6,248 nucleotides of DNA. It comes from Parachlamydiaceae bacterium. Lineage in GTDB: Bacteria; Chlamydiota; Chlamydiia; Chlamydiales; Parachlamydiaceae. Shown here piece after piece: positions 1 through 6,248 of the stretch. Numbering within the stretch: the first letter of the stretch is position 1; every line of letters starts with the position of its first letter. The notes under the pieces were generated by a model, which saw only the letters and a list, made by a program, of their open reading frames with translations, was not told where the DNA came from and ran no database searches. The stretch is taken from positions 2,253 through 8,500 of the forward strand of contig PLSG01000527.1 of the NCBI GenBank assembly GCA_003164155.1, written 5' to 3'. Position numbers and translations under genes: made by a program.

Positions 1-748
1 AGAGGCGTAACTGGATATCCCCTAGTTCGGGCCGGAAGTTCAGTACTTTGGCATCGGAAGCGCTATAGCGCAACCCAATGAAGGGAATGCCTTTCTCTTG
101 CAAAGTTTCCTCCACTGGAGCCAAATGCGAGTCTTTGTCATTGATAAAGACCACTTTTGTGGGGTAGTAGTCTAGTAAGGCAAATAATCTCCATAGCGCT
201 TTGCCCTTATGTGAACCGCTAGTAAAAAGCACCCCATCTGTATATTCTACAGGTTTTCGATCGATTTCGTAGCTGACTTTGCGCGTGGATGGAGCCGTTA
301 GCTCCATATCTATGCCTAAAGAATGCAGCTGCCGATGTGTAGCGCCGCTCGTTTCCCTCCCGCGCGTGGTAAGGGCCATCACGGTAAGGGATTTTTTCTG
401 CAGGTCTTTGATGATTCCAGGAGTGCATTCCTCTACAGGGCGCACCTCTGAAATATTTTGGACGGTGTGATAGATTGGCAAGAGTTGCTCAAGCGCATCT
501 TGGGAGCTTAGCCCTTGTAGCCTATGCTTTTCTAGATTGTGGTAAAACCACTGATCAGAGCCGAGGGCTTGAGCCATTTCCAAGATGGTGTTGTCGATAT
601 CAAAGATCACCAAGGTGCGCTCATCGACATGCGCCAAAAGCATTTCCATTTTAGGGATTTCAATGCTCTTGGCAGATACCTGATCAATGCAAAAAAAGCC
701 TACAAAAGTATATAGGCATGCTATAGTAAATAAGCATCTTTTCCACAT
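1..748 (-). CDS. Exported HAD-like protein, DUF2608 type (C-terminus cut by window edge)
   Basis: 249 complete codons are visible from ATG at 748 to the window edge, with no stop. The N-terminus is a convincing Sec signal peptide: basic start MWKR, hydrophobic residues 5-21, then VSA at 24-26 as a likely cleavage site before Lys27. The mature part shows HAD-fold motifs: I, FDIDNT with Asp50 and Asp52; II, ALTTRG with Thr127/Thr128; III, lysines 181 and 183 in SHKGKA; IV, VVFINDKDSHL with Asp204 and Asp206. The segment LGSDQWFYH after motif I fits DUF2608 proteins as I remember them. HAD enzymes usually hydrolyse phosphoesters through the motif I aspartate, and both motif I aspartates are present, so activity is possible; substrate unknown. 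A periplasmic or secreted location is inferred. The ATG at 748 is chosen because a good ribosome binding site precedes it and the signal peptide starts there. The gene lies 14 bp after the secA stop, suggesting co-transcription. It is not a classical lipoprotein: no lipobox precedes Cys20. Confidence 0.85.
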   Translation of the reverse strand, partial: MWKRCLFTIACLYTFVGFFCIDQVSAKSIEIPKMEMLLAHVDERTLVIFDIDNTILEMAQALGSDQWFYHNLEKHRLQGLSSQDALEQLLPIYHTVQNISEVRPVEECTPGIIKDLQKKSLTVMALTTRGRETSGATHRQLHSLGIDMELTAPSTRKVSYEIDRKPVEYTDGVLFTSGSHKGKALWRLFALLDYYPTKVVFINDKDSHLAPVEETLQEKGIPFIGLRYSASDAKVLNFRPELGDIQLRL

Positions 749-753
749 ATATG

Positions 754-761
754 CACCTTTC
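754..761 (-). promoter_or_regulatory. Ribosome binding site of the DUF2608 gene
   Basis: The minus strand reads GAAAGGTG followed by CATAT and then ATG at 748. This is a purine-rich Shine-Dalgarno match about 5 nt from the start. It begins directly at the secA stop (TAG at 765-763), so ribosomes finishing secA could reinitiate here. It decides the start of the downstream gene, whose frame is otherwise open further upstream. Confidence 0.7.
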
Positions 762-762
762 T

Positions 763-3700
763 CTATTTCCTGGAAGTAGGAGGGATTGCCCTAATTTGGT
801 CGGGAGAAGGCGGCGGACTAACCGGCGCACCCAGCAATGCAGGATCGAGATTATCCGTAAAAGAGCGGTTAGTCTCAAACTGCATCTTGTTGAGCAGCTG
901 CTGCAAGTTTATGGCTTCATGTGTGACGATCTCAAAACGGAACAGATCCTGGGCTATTTCCGTGCGCAGCCTGCGGCCAAAGGCGTCGAACAGGGCAAAG
1001 GCCTCGTGTTTGAACTCCATCACCGGGTCGCGTTGTCCAACGGCGCGCAAATTCACATCTGAGCGCAAATGGTCCATAGATAGCAAGTGTTCTTGCCAAA
1101 GCTGGTCGGTTTTTCTGAGCATGAGATTGCGGATAGCTTCTCCGGCGGGATTCCAATCGGGATTGCTCAAGATGTGCGCATCTACAGCTAGAGGAGCGCC
1201 AGGTGGCTGAGCAATCGGTTTGCCATTTCTGGCTTGCGCATAAGCGGGGATTTTATTGTTTTCGGCTTCCATTTTCTGCTTAAAGGCCTGTACAATTTTT
1301 TCAGCTGCGCGCTTTTCCAAGTCCAGCTTATCCAGCAGATCATCGTCAAAGGCCCCTTCTTCGAAGGTGATGGGAAAGTGATGGATCAGCCATTGGCGGA
1401 AGCCTTCGGCCTCCCAGCCACCCTCTTCGGAGCGGTTGCGGAAAAATTGATCGACCTGTAAACCTATGACGCTTTCCAACAGCTCTTCGGCAATTGCCGT
1501 GGCATCTGGTACATGCAAAAGATCGTTGCGGAAGGCGTAGATCTCCTTGCGCTGCTTATTCATCACATCGTCATACTCCAGAGTGTGCTTGCGTATGGTG
1601 TAATTGCGCTGTTCCACGCGCTTTTGGGCGGTTTCGATGGATTTGTTTAAAATGCCTGCAGAGATGGGTTCCCCCTCATCTGGACGGAAGCGTTGAATCA
1701 TGGAAGTCAACCTGGGAGAAGCAAAGAGGCGCATCAGCGAATCCTCAAAAGAGATGTAAAACTTAGATGTGCCTGGGTCGCCCAAACGCGCGCAGCGCCC
1801 TCTAAGCTGTCTGTCAATGCGGCGCGATTGATGACGGGTCGTTCCTATCACGTGAAGCCCCCCCACGGATGCTACTCCTTCGCCCAATTTGATGTCCGTA
1901 CCACGTCCTGCCATGTTTGTGGAGATGGTAATAGCCCCTTTTTGTCCAGCACTAGCTACGATTTCAGCTTCCTTATCGTTCTGTTTGGCGTTGAGCACCG
2001 TATGCTCTAATTTGTTCTGTTTGAATACCCGCGACAGTTTTTCGGAAACATCGACAGATTCTGTGCCTATCAATATGGGGCGTCCTTGGGCATGCACTTC
2101 GCGCACCTCTTTGAGCACGGCAAGATATTTTTCCCGTTCAGTCATATAGATTTCATCGTTGAAATCTTTGCGCTTGGCTGGTTTGTAAGTAGGTATGGAT
2201 AAGACATCCAATTTGTAGATCTCTTTGAATTCGCTAGCTTCCGTGCTAGCTGTGCCGGTCATGCCGCTCAGTTTTTTGTACATGCGGAAGTAGTTTTGCA
2301 AGGTAACAGTAGCGTATGTTTGCGTCTCTTTTTGGATGGGCACGCCTTCTTTTGCCTCTATAGATTGGTGTAGACCATCAGAAAAACGGCGTCCGGGCTG
2401 AGCGCGGCCGGTATGTTCGTCGATAATCACAATTTTGCTGTCTTGAATGATGTAGTCGACATCCTTTTCCATGAGCAGATGCGCTCTCAGCAGTTGGCGC
2501 AGATTGTGGGCGCGCTCTTTGCGTTTGGCATCTTGTTCTTGCAAGTCCAGCTTGCGGCGCACTTTCTCCTCGGCTTCTAAAGCTGGGTTAGAGTCAATCA
2601 AGCTGAATTCATATCCTAAATCGAGCATCACAAAGTCGTCGCTAGAGCCAACCCCTTCGGTATATTCCGTCCAAGCTACAGTGCCTTTGTCGGTGAGTTC
2701 AAATTCGTTGCTTTTTTCGTCCACGATAATATAAAGTTCGGCTAAGGCTTGAGCTTTTTCCTCTTTATTTTGATCAGAATAGTAGTAGAGGTCCCATTGA
2801 TCTAAAGCCACGCGCCAATCGGGATGTTCTTTAACCCGTTTGAGTATTTTGTTATGCGGGGTGCCTTTGTTTACTAGCCAGAATTTGCGCAAAGCTTCTT
2901 TCTCGGCTTCCAATTGCTTTTTGTCTTTCTTCTCTGGAACAGCGGCGGATTCCCCTTCTTGAGGTTCCCCTTTATCTAAGATCTTGCGAGCTTCGGTAGC
3001 TAAGCGGTTGCACATATCGCGTTGCAAGCGCACGAGGTTGGAGACTGCGCCTTTGAGCTCATCGTACATTTGGCGACTCACTGGGGTTGGTCCAGAGATG
3101 ATCAGCGGAGTACGCGCTTCATCGATGAGGATAGAGTCGATTTCATCCACGATGGAGAAAAAATAGCCGCGCTGAACCTGTTCTTCTTTGGTAAAGGCCA
3201 TGGAATTATCGCGCAGGTAGTCGAATCCAAATTCGTTATTCGTGCCGTAGACGACATCGGCGGCATAGATGTTTTTGCGCTCATGCATAGGCACATCGGT
3301 AGTAAGCGTGCCCGTGGAGAGTCCTAACCACCGTAAGATGGACCCCACCCATTGGCAATCGCGTGAGGCTAAGTAGTCGTTGACCGTTACGAGATGCACG
3401 GGATCACCAGTCAGCGCGTTGAGGTATAGAGGCATGATGGCTGTGAGAGTTTTGCCTTCGCCGGTTTGCATTTCAGCGATACTGCCATAATGCATGGCAA
3501 TAGCTCCGATCATCTGCACATCGTAGGGCACCATGTCCCATTTCTGGTTGTATCCGGAAACATGTACCTCTGTCCCGCAGTGGCGCCTACAAGCGTCTTT
3601 TACCACGGCATAGGCTTCGGGAAGCAGACTGTCGAGAGATTCCCCCTTTTTTAAGCGGGCTTTAAATTCGAAAGTCTTTTGGCGCAACTCCTCGTCGCTG

Positions 3701-3810
3701 AGGGTTTGCAGCTGTAATCCCACCTGATTGATTTCAGTGACAATTTTTGCATACTTGCGCACTTTGCGGTCTTGTGCCGTTCCGAATAGCCGTTTTAGGA
3801 AACCCAACAT
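763..3810 (-). CDS. secA: Preprotein translocase ATPase subunit SecA
   Basis: SecA is the motor that binds preproteins and drives them through SecYEG at the cytoplasmic membrane using ATP. The 1015-aa product is longer than the E. coli protein (901 aa). Visible landmarks are: Walker A GEGKT at 117-121; VDEIDSILIDEARTPLIISG at 221-240, with the DEID box at 222-225; IIDEHTGR at 462-469 and LSGMTGTASTEA near 514-525; NMAGRGTDIKLG at 632-643; motif VI QLRGRCARLGD at 668-678; LEYDDVMNKQR at 744-754; and the two-helix finger/IRA region LWQEHLLSMDHLRSDVNLRAVGQRDP near 904-929. The preprotein-binding region carries two insertions relative to E. coli: about 264-358, charged and K/E-rich near 290-310, and about 403-437. 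The C-terminal tail (980-1015) is Pro/Ser-rich and lacks the zinc-binding cysteine cluster of E. coli SecA. The ATG at 3810 gives the classic MLGFLKRLFG start; only a weak purine stretch (AAGAGA) precedes it. The gene is followed after 14 bp by an exported DUF2608 protein. Identity is certain. Confidence 0.99.
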   Translation of the reverse strand: MLGFLKRLFGTAQDRKVRKYAKIVTEINQVGLQLQTLSDEELRQKTFEFKARLKKGESLDSLLPEAYAVVKDACRRHCGTEVHVSGYNQKWDMVPYDVQMIGAIAMHYGSIAEMQTGEGKTLTAIMPLYLNALTGDPVHLVTVNDYLASRDCQWVGSILRWLGLSTGTLTTDVPMHERKNIYAADVVYGTNNEFGFDYLRDNSMAFTKEEQVQRGYFFSIVDEIDSILIDEARTPLIISGPTPVSRQMYDELKGAVSNLVRLQRDMCNRLATEARKILDKGEPQEGESAAVPEKKDKKQLEAEKEALRKFWLVNKGTPHNKILKRVKEHPDWRVALDQWDLYYYSDQNKEEKAQALAELYIIVDEKSNEFELTDKGTVAWTEYTEGVGSSDDFVMLDLGYEFSLIDSNPALEAEEKVRRKLDLQEQDAKRKERAHNLRQLLRAHLLMEKDVDYIIQDSKIVIIDEHTGRAQPGRRFSDGLHQSIEAKEGVPIQKETQTYATVTLQNYFRMYKKLSGMTGTASTEASEFKEIYKLDVLSIPTYKPAKRKDFNDEIYMTEREKYLAVLKEVREVHAQGRPILIGTESVDVSEKLSRVFKQNKLEHTVLNAKQNDKEAEIVASAGQKGAITISTNMAGRGTDIKLGEGVASVGGLHVIGTTRHQSRRIDRQLRGRCARLGDPGTSKFYISFEDSLMRLFASPRLTSMIQRFRPDEGEPISAGILNKSIETAQKRVEQRNYTIRKHTLEYDDVMNKQRKEIYAFRNDLLHVPDATAIAEELLESVIGLQVDQFFRNRSEEGGWEAEGFRQWLIHHFPITFEEGAFDDDLLDKLDLEKRAAEKIVQAFKQKMEAENNKIPAYAQARNGKPIAQPPGAPLAVDAHILSNPDWNPAGEAIRNLMLRKTDQLWQEHLLSMDHLRSDVNLRAVGQRDPVMEFKHEAFALFDAFGRRLRTEIAQDLFRFEIVTHEAINLQQLLNKMQFETNRSFTDNLDPALLGAPVSPPPSPDQIRAIPPTSRK

Positions 3811-3840
3811 AATGTCTCTTGATAAAAATTATTTAATTTC

Positions 3841-3854
3841 TGCGCCACAGCGCA
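3841..3854 (-). other. Short hairpin in the secA leader
   Basis: TGCGC-CACA-GCGCA forms a 5-bp stem with a 4-nt loop, about 30 nt upstream of the secA start. On the transcript it is followed by an A/U-rich stretch up to the weak ribosome binding site. It would lie in the 5' leader if the proposed promoter at 3883-3911 is right. It is too short to be a convincing terminator; it could be incidental. Confidence 0.3.
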
Positions 3855-3882
3855 TTAGCAAAGCCCCACAGTTAATGATCAA

Positions 3883-3911
3883 AGTTTAGCAGACGAGCGT
3901 GTAGAGTGCAA
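3883..3911 (-). promoter_or_regulatory. Candidate sigma70-type promoter for secA
   Basis: On the minus strand, TTGCAC (3911-3906) is separated by exactly 17 nt from TAAACT (3888-3883), and the -10 is preceded by TGC, an extended -10 signature. The -35 matches TTGACA at 3 of 6 positions and the -10 matches TATAAT at 4 of 6. Transcription would start near 3876 and leave a leader of roughly 65 nt before secA. This is inferred from spacing and motif only. It lies downstream of the inverted repeat, which fits the repeat separating the cfa and secA transcripts. Confidence 0.4.
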
Positions 3912-3971
3912 GGGATTTATTTGGCGGCATGTCTTCCGTTTCACATTTAATTAAATTTTGAGAGCCATCCC

Positions 3972-4059
3972 TCCTATCCTTCCCATCTTTTTCCTATCTT
4001 TCCCATCGTGTAAAATTTTCAGGATGGAGAGGATAGGAAAAAAGATGGGAAGGATAGGA
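3972..4059. repeat. Long imperfect inverted repeat of four 16-bp units; possible cfa terminator or dispersed intergenic element
   Basis: The arms at 3972-4007 (36 bp) and 4023-4059 (37 bp) are near-perfect reverse complements: 33 of 36 aligned positions match, with one 1-bp bulge, around a 15-bp loop containing AAAATTTT. The outer 16 bp are perfect. Each arm is itself a tandem pair of the unit GATGGGAAGGATAGGA. On the plus strand the copies are at 4044-4059 (exact) and 4023-4038 (GATGGAGAGGATAGGA). On the minus strand they are at 3987-3972 (exact) and 4007-3992 (GATGGGAAAGATAGGA). The gaps between paired units are 4 and 5 bp of A/T. It begins 23 bp after the cfa stop, so in the cfa transcript it would form a very stable hairpin. 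No clean U-run follows, only CUCUC and then an A/U-rich region, so a classical intrinsic terminator is not certain. A REP- or MITE-like element is an alternative. Confidence 0.85.
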
Positions 4060-4082
4060 TAGGAGTTTGGAAAAAGGAACGT

Positions 4083-5234
4083 TTATGGGCGCAGGCTTTT
4101 GTAACCCCGCATAACGCCTTTGGGGTATAGAACCAGCTGCAAAAGTTGTAGGGTACGCGATCTGAAAGCCCCAGCGCAAGAAAGCAGATAGTAGTTCCAC
4201 ATGCGGCGGAACTCTTCTCCATACTCACCTTTAAGTTTAGGCCAATTTGCATTGAAATTTTCGTGCCAAGCCATGAGAGTGAGATCATAAAAAGCTCCGA
4301 AATTGTGCACATCTTCGATGACGAAGAGTGACTCGGACGCTTCGGAGAGCATTTTCAGAGAGGGAATCATCCCGTTGGGAAATATATACTTGGAAATCCA
4401 AGGGTCGCAAATTTTTGAGGTTGTATTGCGCCCTATAGTATGCAGTAAAAACAGGCCATCGTCTTTAAGATGCTGATGAGCTATCTGCATGAAAGTCCGA
4501 TAGTTTTTGTAGCCCACGTGTTCGCAAAGGCCTACACTGATCACCTTATCGAATTTAACACCCGAAGGGTTATAAGTTTGAGAATCGCGGAAGTCACAAC
4601 TGACCATTTCAACGGGTAATCCCAGGCAGACTTTGCGCGCATATTTTATCTGTTCCTCTGAGATATTGACCCCAACCACGCTGCATTCGTATTTTTCAGC
4701 GATATATTTGCTCAGCGTGCCGAATCCACATCCTAAGTCCAGGACGCGTTCTCCGGGCTGAAGATCAATTTTGCGGCAAATCATTTCAAACTTATCTATC
4801 TGCGCTTGATCCAATGTCTTGGCATTTGCCCAATAGCCGCAAGTATAGGACATGCTTTTTCCCAGCATCAGTTCGTAGAGGGTATTGCCAATGTTGTAGT
4901 GCTGTACAGCTACTTGACGGGAACGCTTTCGGTTTTGCAAGTTGAATAGAGCGCTGCGCAGCGAGCGCAAGGCGTTATCCCAATGGCTTTCCAGTTTGGC
5001 ATCGATTTCTTTATGCAGTACCCTGAAAAAGAATTCGTCGAGCTGTTTGCAGTCCCACATGCCTTTGACATAGCTATCTCCTGCACCCAATGAATGGTAG
5101 AAGGCGATAGCTTTATAAAATCGATCATTGTGCACCTGTATATCAAAGGGCTTATCGCCATTGATGTTGATGCCACAGGCTTTCAAATTTTCTTCTACAA
5201 GAGCTTTCATAGAGCCTCGCTTAAAAAATTTCAT
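4083..5234 (-). CDS. cfa: Cyclopropane-fatty-acyl-phospholipid synthase (SAM-dependent)
   Basis: The enzyme transfers a methylene group from S-adenosylmethionine onto the cis double bond of acyl chains in membrane phospholipids, protecting membranes under acid and other stresses. The 383-aa product aligns along its whole length with E. coli Cfa (382 aa). An N-terminal lipid-binding domain occupies about 1-105 (GININGDKPFDIQVHN, LGAGDSYVKGMWDC), and a Rossmann methyltransferase domain follows. The SAM motif is VLDLGCGFGTL at 164-174. Residues matching the E. coli active site are all present: Cys132 (TCGYW), Cys169, Glu238 (CEHVG), His265 and Ile267 (LLHTIG), Tyr316 (FGAFYD) and Cys353 (SCAGAFRSR). 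The start is ambiguous. ATG at 5234 has no Shine-Dalgarno sequence, whereas Met9 at 5210 follows GCGAGG with a short spacer, so the real protein may be 375 aa. It sits between psd and secA, downstream of the gene making phosphatidylethanolamine, a main Cfa substrate. Base composition looks like its neighbours, so recent transfer is not evident. Confidence 0.97.
   Translation of the reverse strand: MKFFKRGSMKALVEENLKACGININGDKPFDIQVHNDRFYKAIAFYHSLGAGDSYVKGMWDCKQLDEFFFRVLHKEIDAKLESHWDNALRSLRSALFNLQNRKRSRQVAVQHYNIGNTLYELMLGKSMSYTCGYWANAKTLDQAQIDKFEMICRKIDLQPGERVLDLGCGFGTLSKYIAEKYECSVVGVNISEEQIKYARKVCLGLPVEMVSCDFRDSQTYNPSGVKFDKVISVGLCEHVGYKNYRTFMQIAHQHLKDDGLFLLHTIGRNTTSKICDPWISKYIFPNGMIPSLKMLSEASESLFVIEDVHNFGAFYDLTLMAWHENFNANWPKLKGEYGEEFRRMWNYYLLSCAGAFRSRTLQLLQLVLYPKGVMRGYKSLRP
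5215..5220 (-). promoter_or_regulatory. Possible ribosome binding site favouring the internal cfa start
   Basis: The minus strand reads GCGAGG, then CTCT, then ATG at 5210 (Met9 of the long reading). The spacer is short (4 nt), but this is the only purine-rich match near either candidate start. The upstream ATG at 5234 is preceded by TTTTTTGAAATT. E. coli Cfa has about the same N-terminal extent beyond the conserved region, so family length does not settle it. Confidence 0.4.
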
Positions 5235-5261
5235 AATTTCAAAAAACGTAATTGGGCAGAT

Positions 5262-5282
5262 CCCATCGGTGAAACCGAGGGG
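5262..5282 (-). other. Small hairpin in the psd-cfa spacer (cfa leader)
   Basis: TCGGT-GAA-ACCGA (5266-5278) is a perfect 5-bp stem. It extends by three C:G pairs (5262-5264 with 5280-5282) after one mismatch, giving 8 pairs around a 3-nt loop. In the transcript it lies 27 nt upstream of the first cfa ATG. There is no U-tract after it, so it is not an intrinsic terminator. It may be a leader structure or chance. The rest of the 225-bp spacer is A/T-rich, and I see no convincing promoter or further gene in it. Confidence 0.35.
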
Positions 5283-5459
5283 GGATGTGACCTAAAATTG
5301 CTAGATGGCGAACGCGAGCTCATAATCTTTTGTGCTTTGCGGTTTAGGAAAGTGAGCTTTTTACTAACCCAATCTGCAAATTCTACCTTGACAGTGTACT
5401 AGTGCGATGAGCCATTTTCACTATAAAAAGATGGGGATATTATTTGTAGGAAAATAAAT

Positions 5460-6248
5460 TTATTTATTGAGTTTTCCCATGTGCTGCCCGATGAGGCACT
5501 TGATTTCCAGCCCTTCGAGGGTAGCTTGTAATAAGTCGGCATCAAAAGTGATGCGACCGTGCTCAAATAGCAGTATGAGGGACGATCCTCCAAAGGAAAA
5601 GAAGCCTTTTTCATCGCCTTTGGCATGGACTTGATGCGGCGCATAGGTCTGGTGAATGCTGCCCACATTGCTAGCGCCTACCTCCATGAAGAGAATGTCG
5701 CCGAAGTGCTGAGTGTGCAGCTGGCAGAGCGTGCGGCGATTTTCCGTGAAGATGTGGATGTTTTGTTTGACGGCTAAGGGATTGACCGAATACAACCAGC
5801 CATTGATTAGCGCAGTCTCGCCAGGGAGACAGTCGCACGGAAAATGAAAGCGGTGGTAGTCGGTTGGGCATAAACGCGCCAAAACCATGCTGCCGGCAGC
5901 ATATTTGGTTGCTAGGGCTTGACTGCAGAGTAAACTTGGCAGGTCGAATTTCTTGTCCTTGACTATGAAGCCCGCACAGCGGCTGATATCTTGATAGAAG
6001 TAATATCTGCCATCGGCGGGAATGATGGCCGCATCGTCCCCGGGAGCTATGGGTCTGGCTGCGGGTTTCAGTTTGCGGCAAAAAAAATCGTTAAAGCTCT
6101 TAAACGCCGTCACATCTTCCAGGAAATCCCCTGTATCGACGCCAAAGCTTTTGATAAAAGGGCGTATTTTTTTCTTAGTGAAGGGCGTCTTTTGCCAAGC
6201 GCCATAAATCCTCGAAAAAAAAGGTACTTTGGCGCATAAGTGCAAAAT
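5460..6248 (-). CDS. psd: Phosphatidylserine decarboxylase proenzyme (5' end cut by window edge)
   Basis: Psd decarboxylates phosphatidylserine to phosphatidylethanolamine at the membrane, using a pyruvoyl group made by self-cleavage of the proenzyme. The visible 262 residues cover nearly the whole enzyme; roughly 40 N-terminal residues lie beyond position 6248, judged from chlamydial Psd of about 300 aa. Numbering from the TTG codon at 6245, the self-processing triad is visible: Asp78 in IPADGRY; the YHRFHFP block with His131 and His134, the second being the likely catalytic one; and Ser221 in FGGSS. Cleavage would fall between Gly220 and Ser221, with Ser221 becoming the pyruvoyl group of a short alpha chain of 41 residues. 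Other family hallmarks are SFNDFFCRKLKP at 50-61, GSMVLARLCPTDYHR at 118-132, FTENRR at 166-171 and EVGASNVGSIHQTY at 188-201. The TTG at 6245 is not proposed as the start; the frame stays open to the edge. The stop is TAA at 5462-5460. Identity is firm. Confidence 0.97.
   Translation of the reverse strand: MLHLCAKVPFFSRIYGAWQKTPFTKKKIRPFIKSFGVDTGDFLEDVTAFKSFNDFFCRKLKPAARPIAPGDDAAIIPADGRYYFYQDISRCAGFIVKDKKFDLPSLLCSQALATKYAAGSMVLARLCPTDYHRFHFPCDCLPGETALINGWLYSVNPLAVKQNIHIFTENRRTLCQLHTQHFGDILFMEVGASNVGSIHQTYAPHQVHAKGDEKGFFSFGGSSLILLFEHGRITFDADLLQATLEGLEIKCLIGQHMGKLNK

Noticed and set aside
751..2149. Plus-strand open frames of 60-107 codons across secA
   Set aside because: They overlap the unmistakable secA frame, show no recognisable family and have no supporting ribosome binding sites; they are antisense shadows.
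3945..3956. Palindrome ATTTAATTAAAT between the inverted repeat and the secA promoter, considered as an operator
   Set aside because: Pure A/T palindromes of this length are common in A/T-rich spacers, and nothing else supports a regulator site.
3994..4312. Minus-strand open frames of 68 and 97 codons running across the cfa 3' end and the inverted repeat
   Set aside because: They overlap the conserved C-terminus of cfa, including the region of Cys353, in other frames and end in low-complexity repeat sequence.
5388..5427. Plus-strand TTGACA (5388-5393) followed by TATAAA (5422-5427), resembling a promoter
   Set aside because: The spacer is 28 bp, far from 17, and it would read antisense into psd with no gene downstream on that strand.
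5235..5459. The psd-cfa spacer, checked for a tRNA or small RNA gene
   Set aside because: No T-loop GTTCRA block, CCA end or cloverleaf pairing was found, and there is no clear promoter-terminator pair.
5452..5466. A/T palindrome AAATAAATTTATTTA over the psd stop, considered as a terminator
   Set aside because: It has no G:C pairs and no following U-run, so it would be unstable as RNA; it is probably just A/T-rich sequence.

Overview
The window carries four genes, all on the minus strand, read from high to low coordinates: psd (phosphatidylserine decarboxylase, 5' end cut by the window edge), cfa (cyclopropane-fatty-acyl-phospholipid synthase), secA (preprotein translocase ATPase), and an exported HAD-like protein of the DUF2608 type, whose C-terminus runs off position 1. 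No mobile element, CRISPR array, tRNA or rRNA was recognised. The plus-strand reading frames are shadows of these genes.

The likely host is a member of the phylum Chlamydiota outside the classical Chlamydiaceae (a Parachlamydia, Waddlia or Estrella-like environmental chlamydia). Three points support this. SecA is long (1015 aa), with a large charged insertion in the preprotein-binding region and the motif VI variant GRCARLGD, which I recall from Chlamydia SecA. Psd has the short chlamydial architecture with an FGGS processing site. The DUF2608 family is, as I recall, concentrated in environmental chlamydiae and Legionella. From memory, C. trachomatis keeps psd (CT699) and secA (CT701) two genes apart, so the gene order is partly conserved and cfa occupies the slot between them here. 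Genus cannot be fixed by eye.

Layout: 1-748 DUF2608 protein; 763-3810 secA, only 14 bp upstream of the DUF2608 gene, so the two are probably one transcript; 3811-4082 an intergenic region with a plausible secA promoter and a striking 88-bp inverted repeat built from four copies of a 16-bp unit; 4083-5234 cfa; 5235-5459 a 225-bp spacer with a small leader hairpin; 5460-6248 psd.

The genes share an envelope theme. Psd makes phosphatidylethanolamine, Cfa cyclopropanates the acyl chains of such phospholipids, SecA drives export across the same membrane, and the DUF2608 protein carries a signal peptide that would make it a Sec client. This is mostly ordinary core-genome sequence. The least explained element is the four-unit inverted repeat between cfa and secA.
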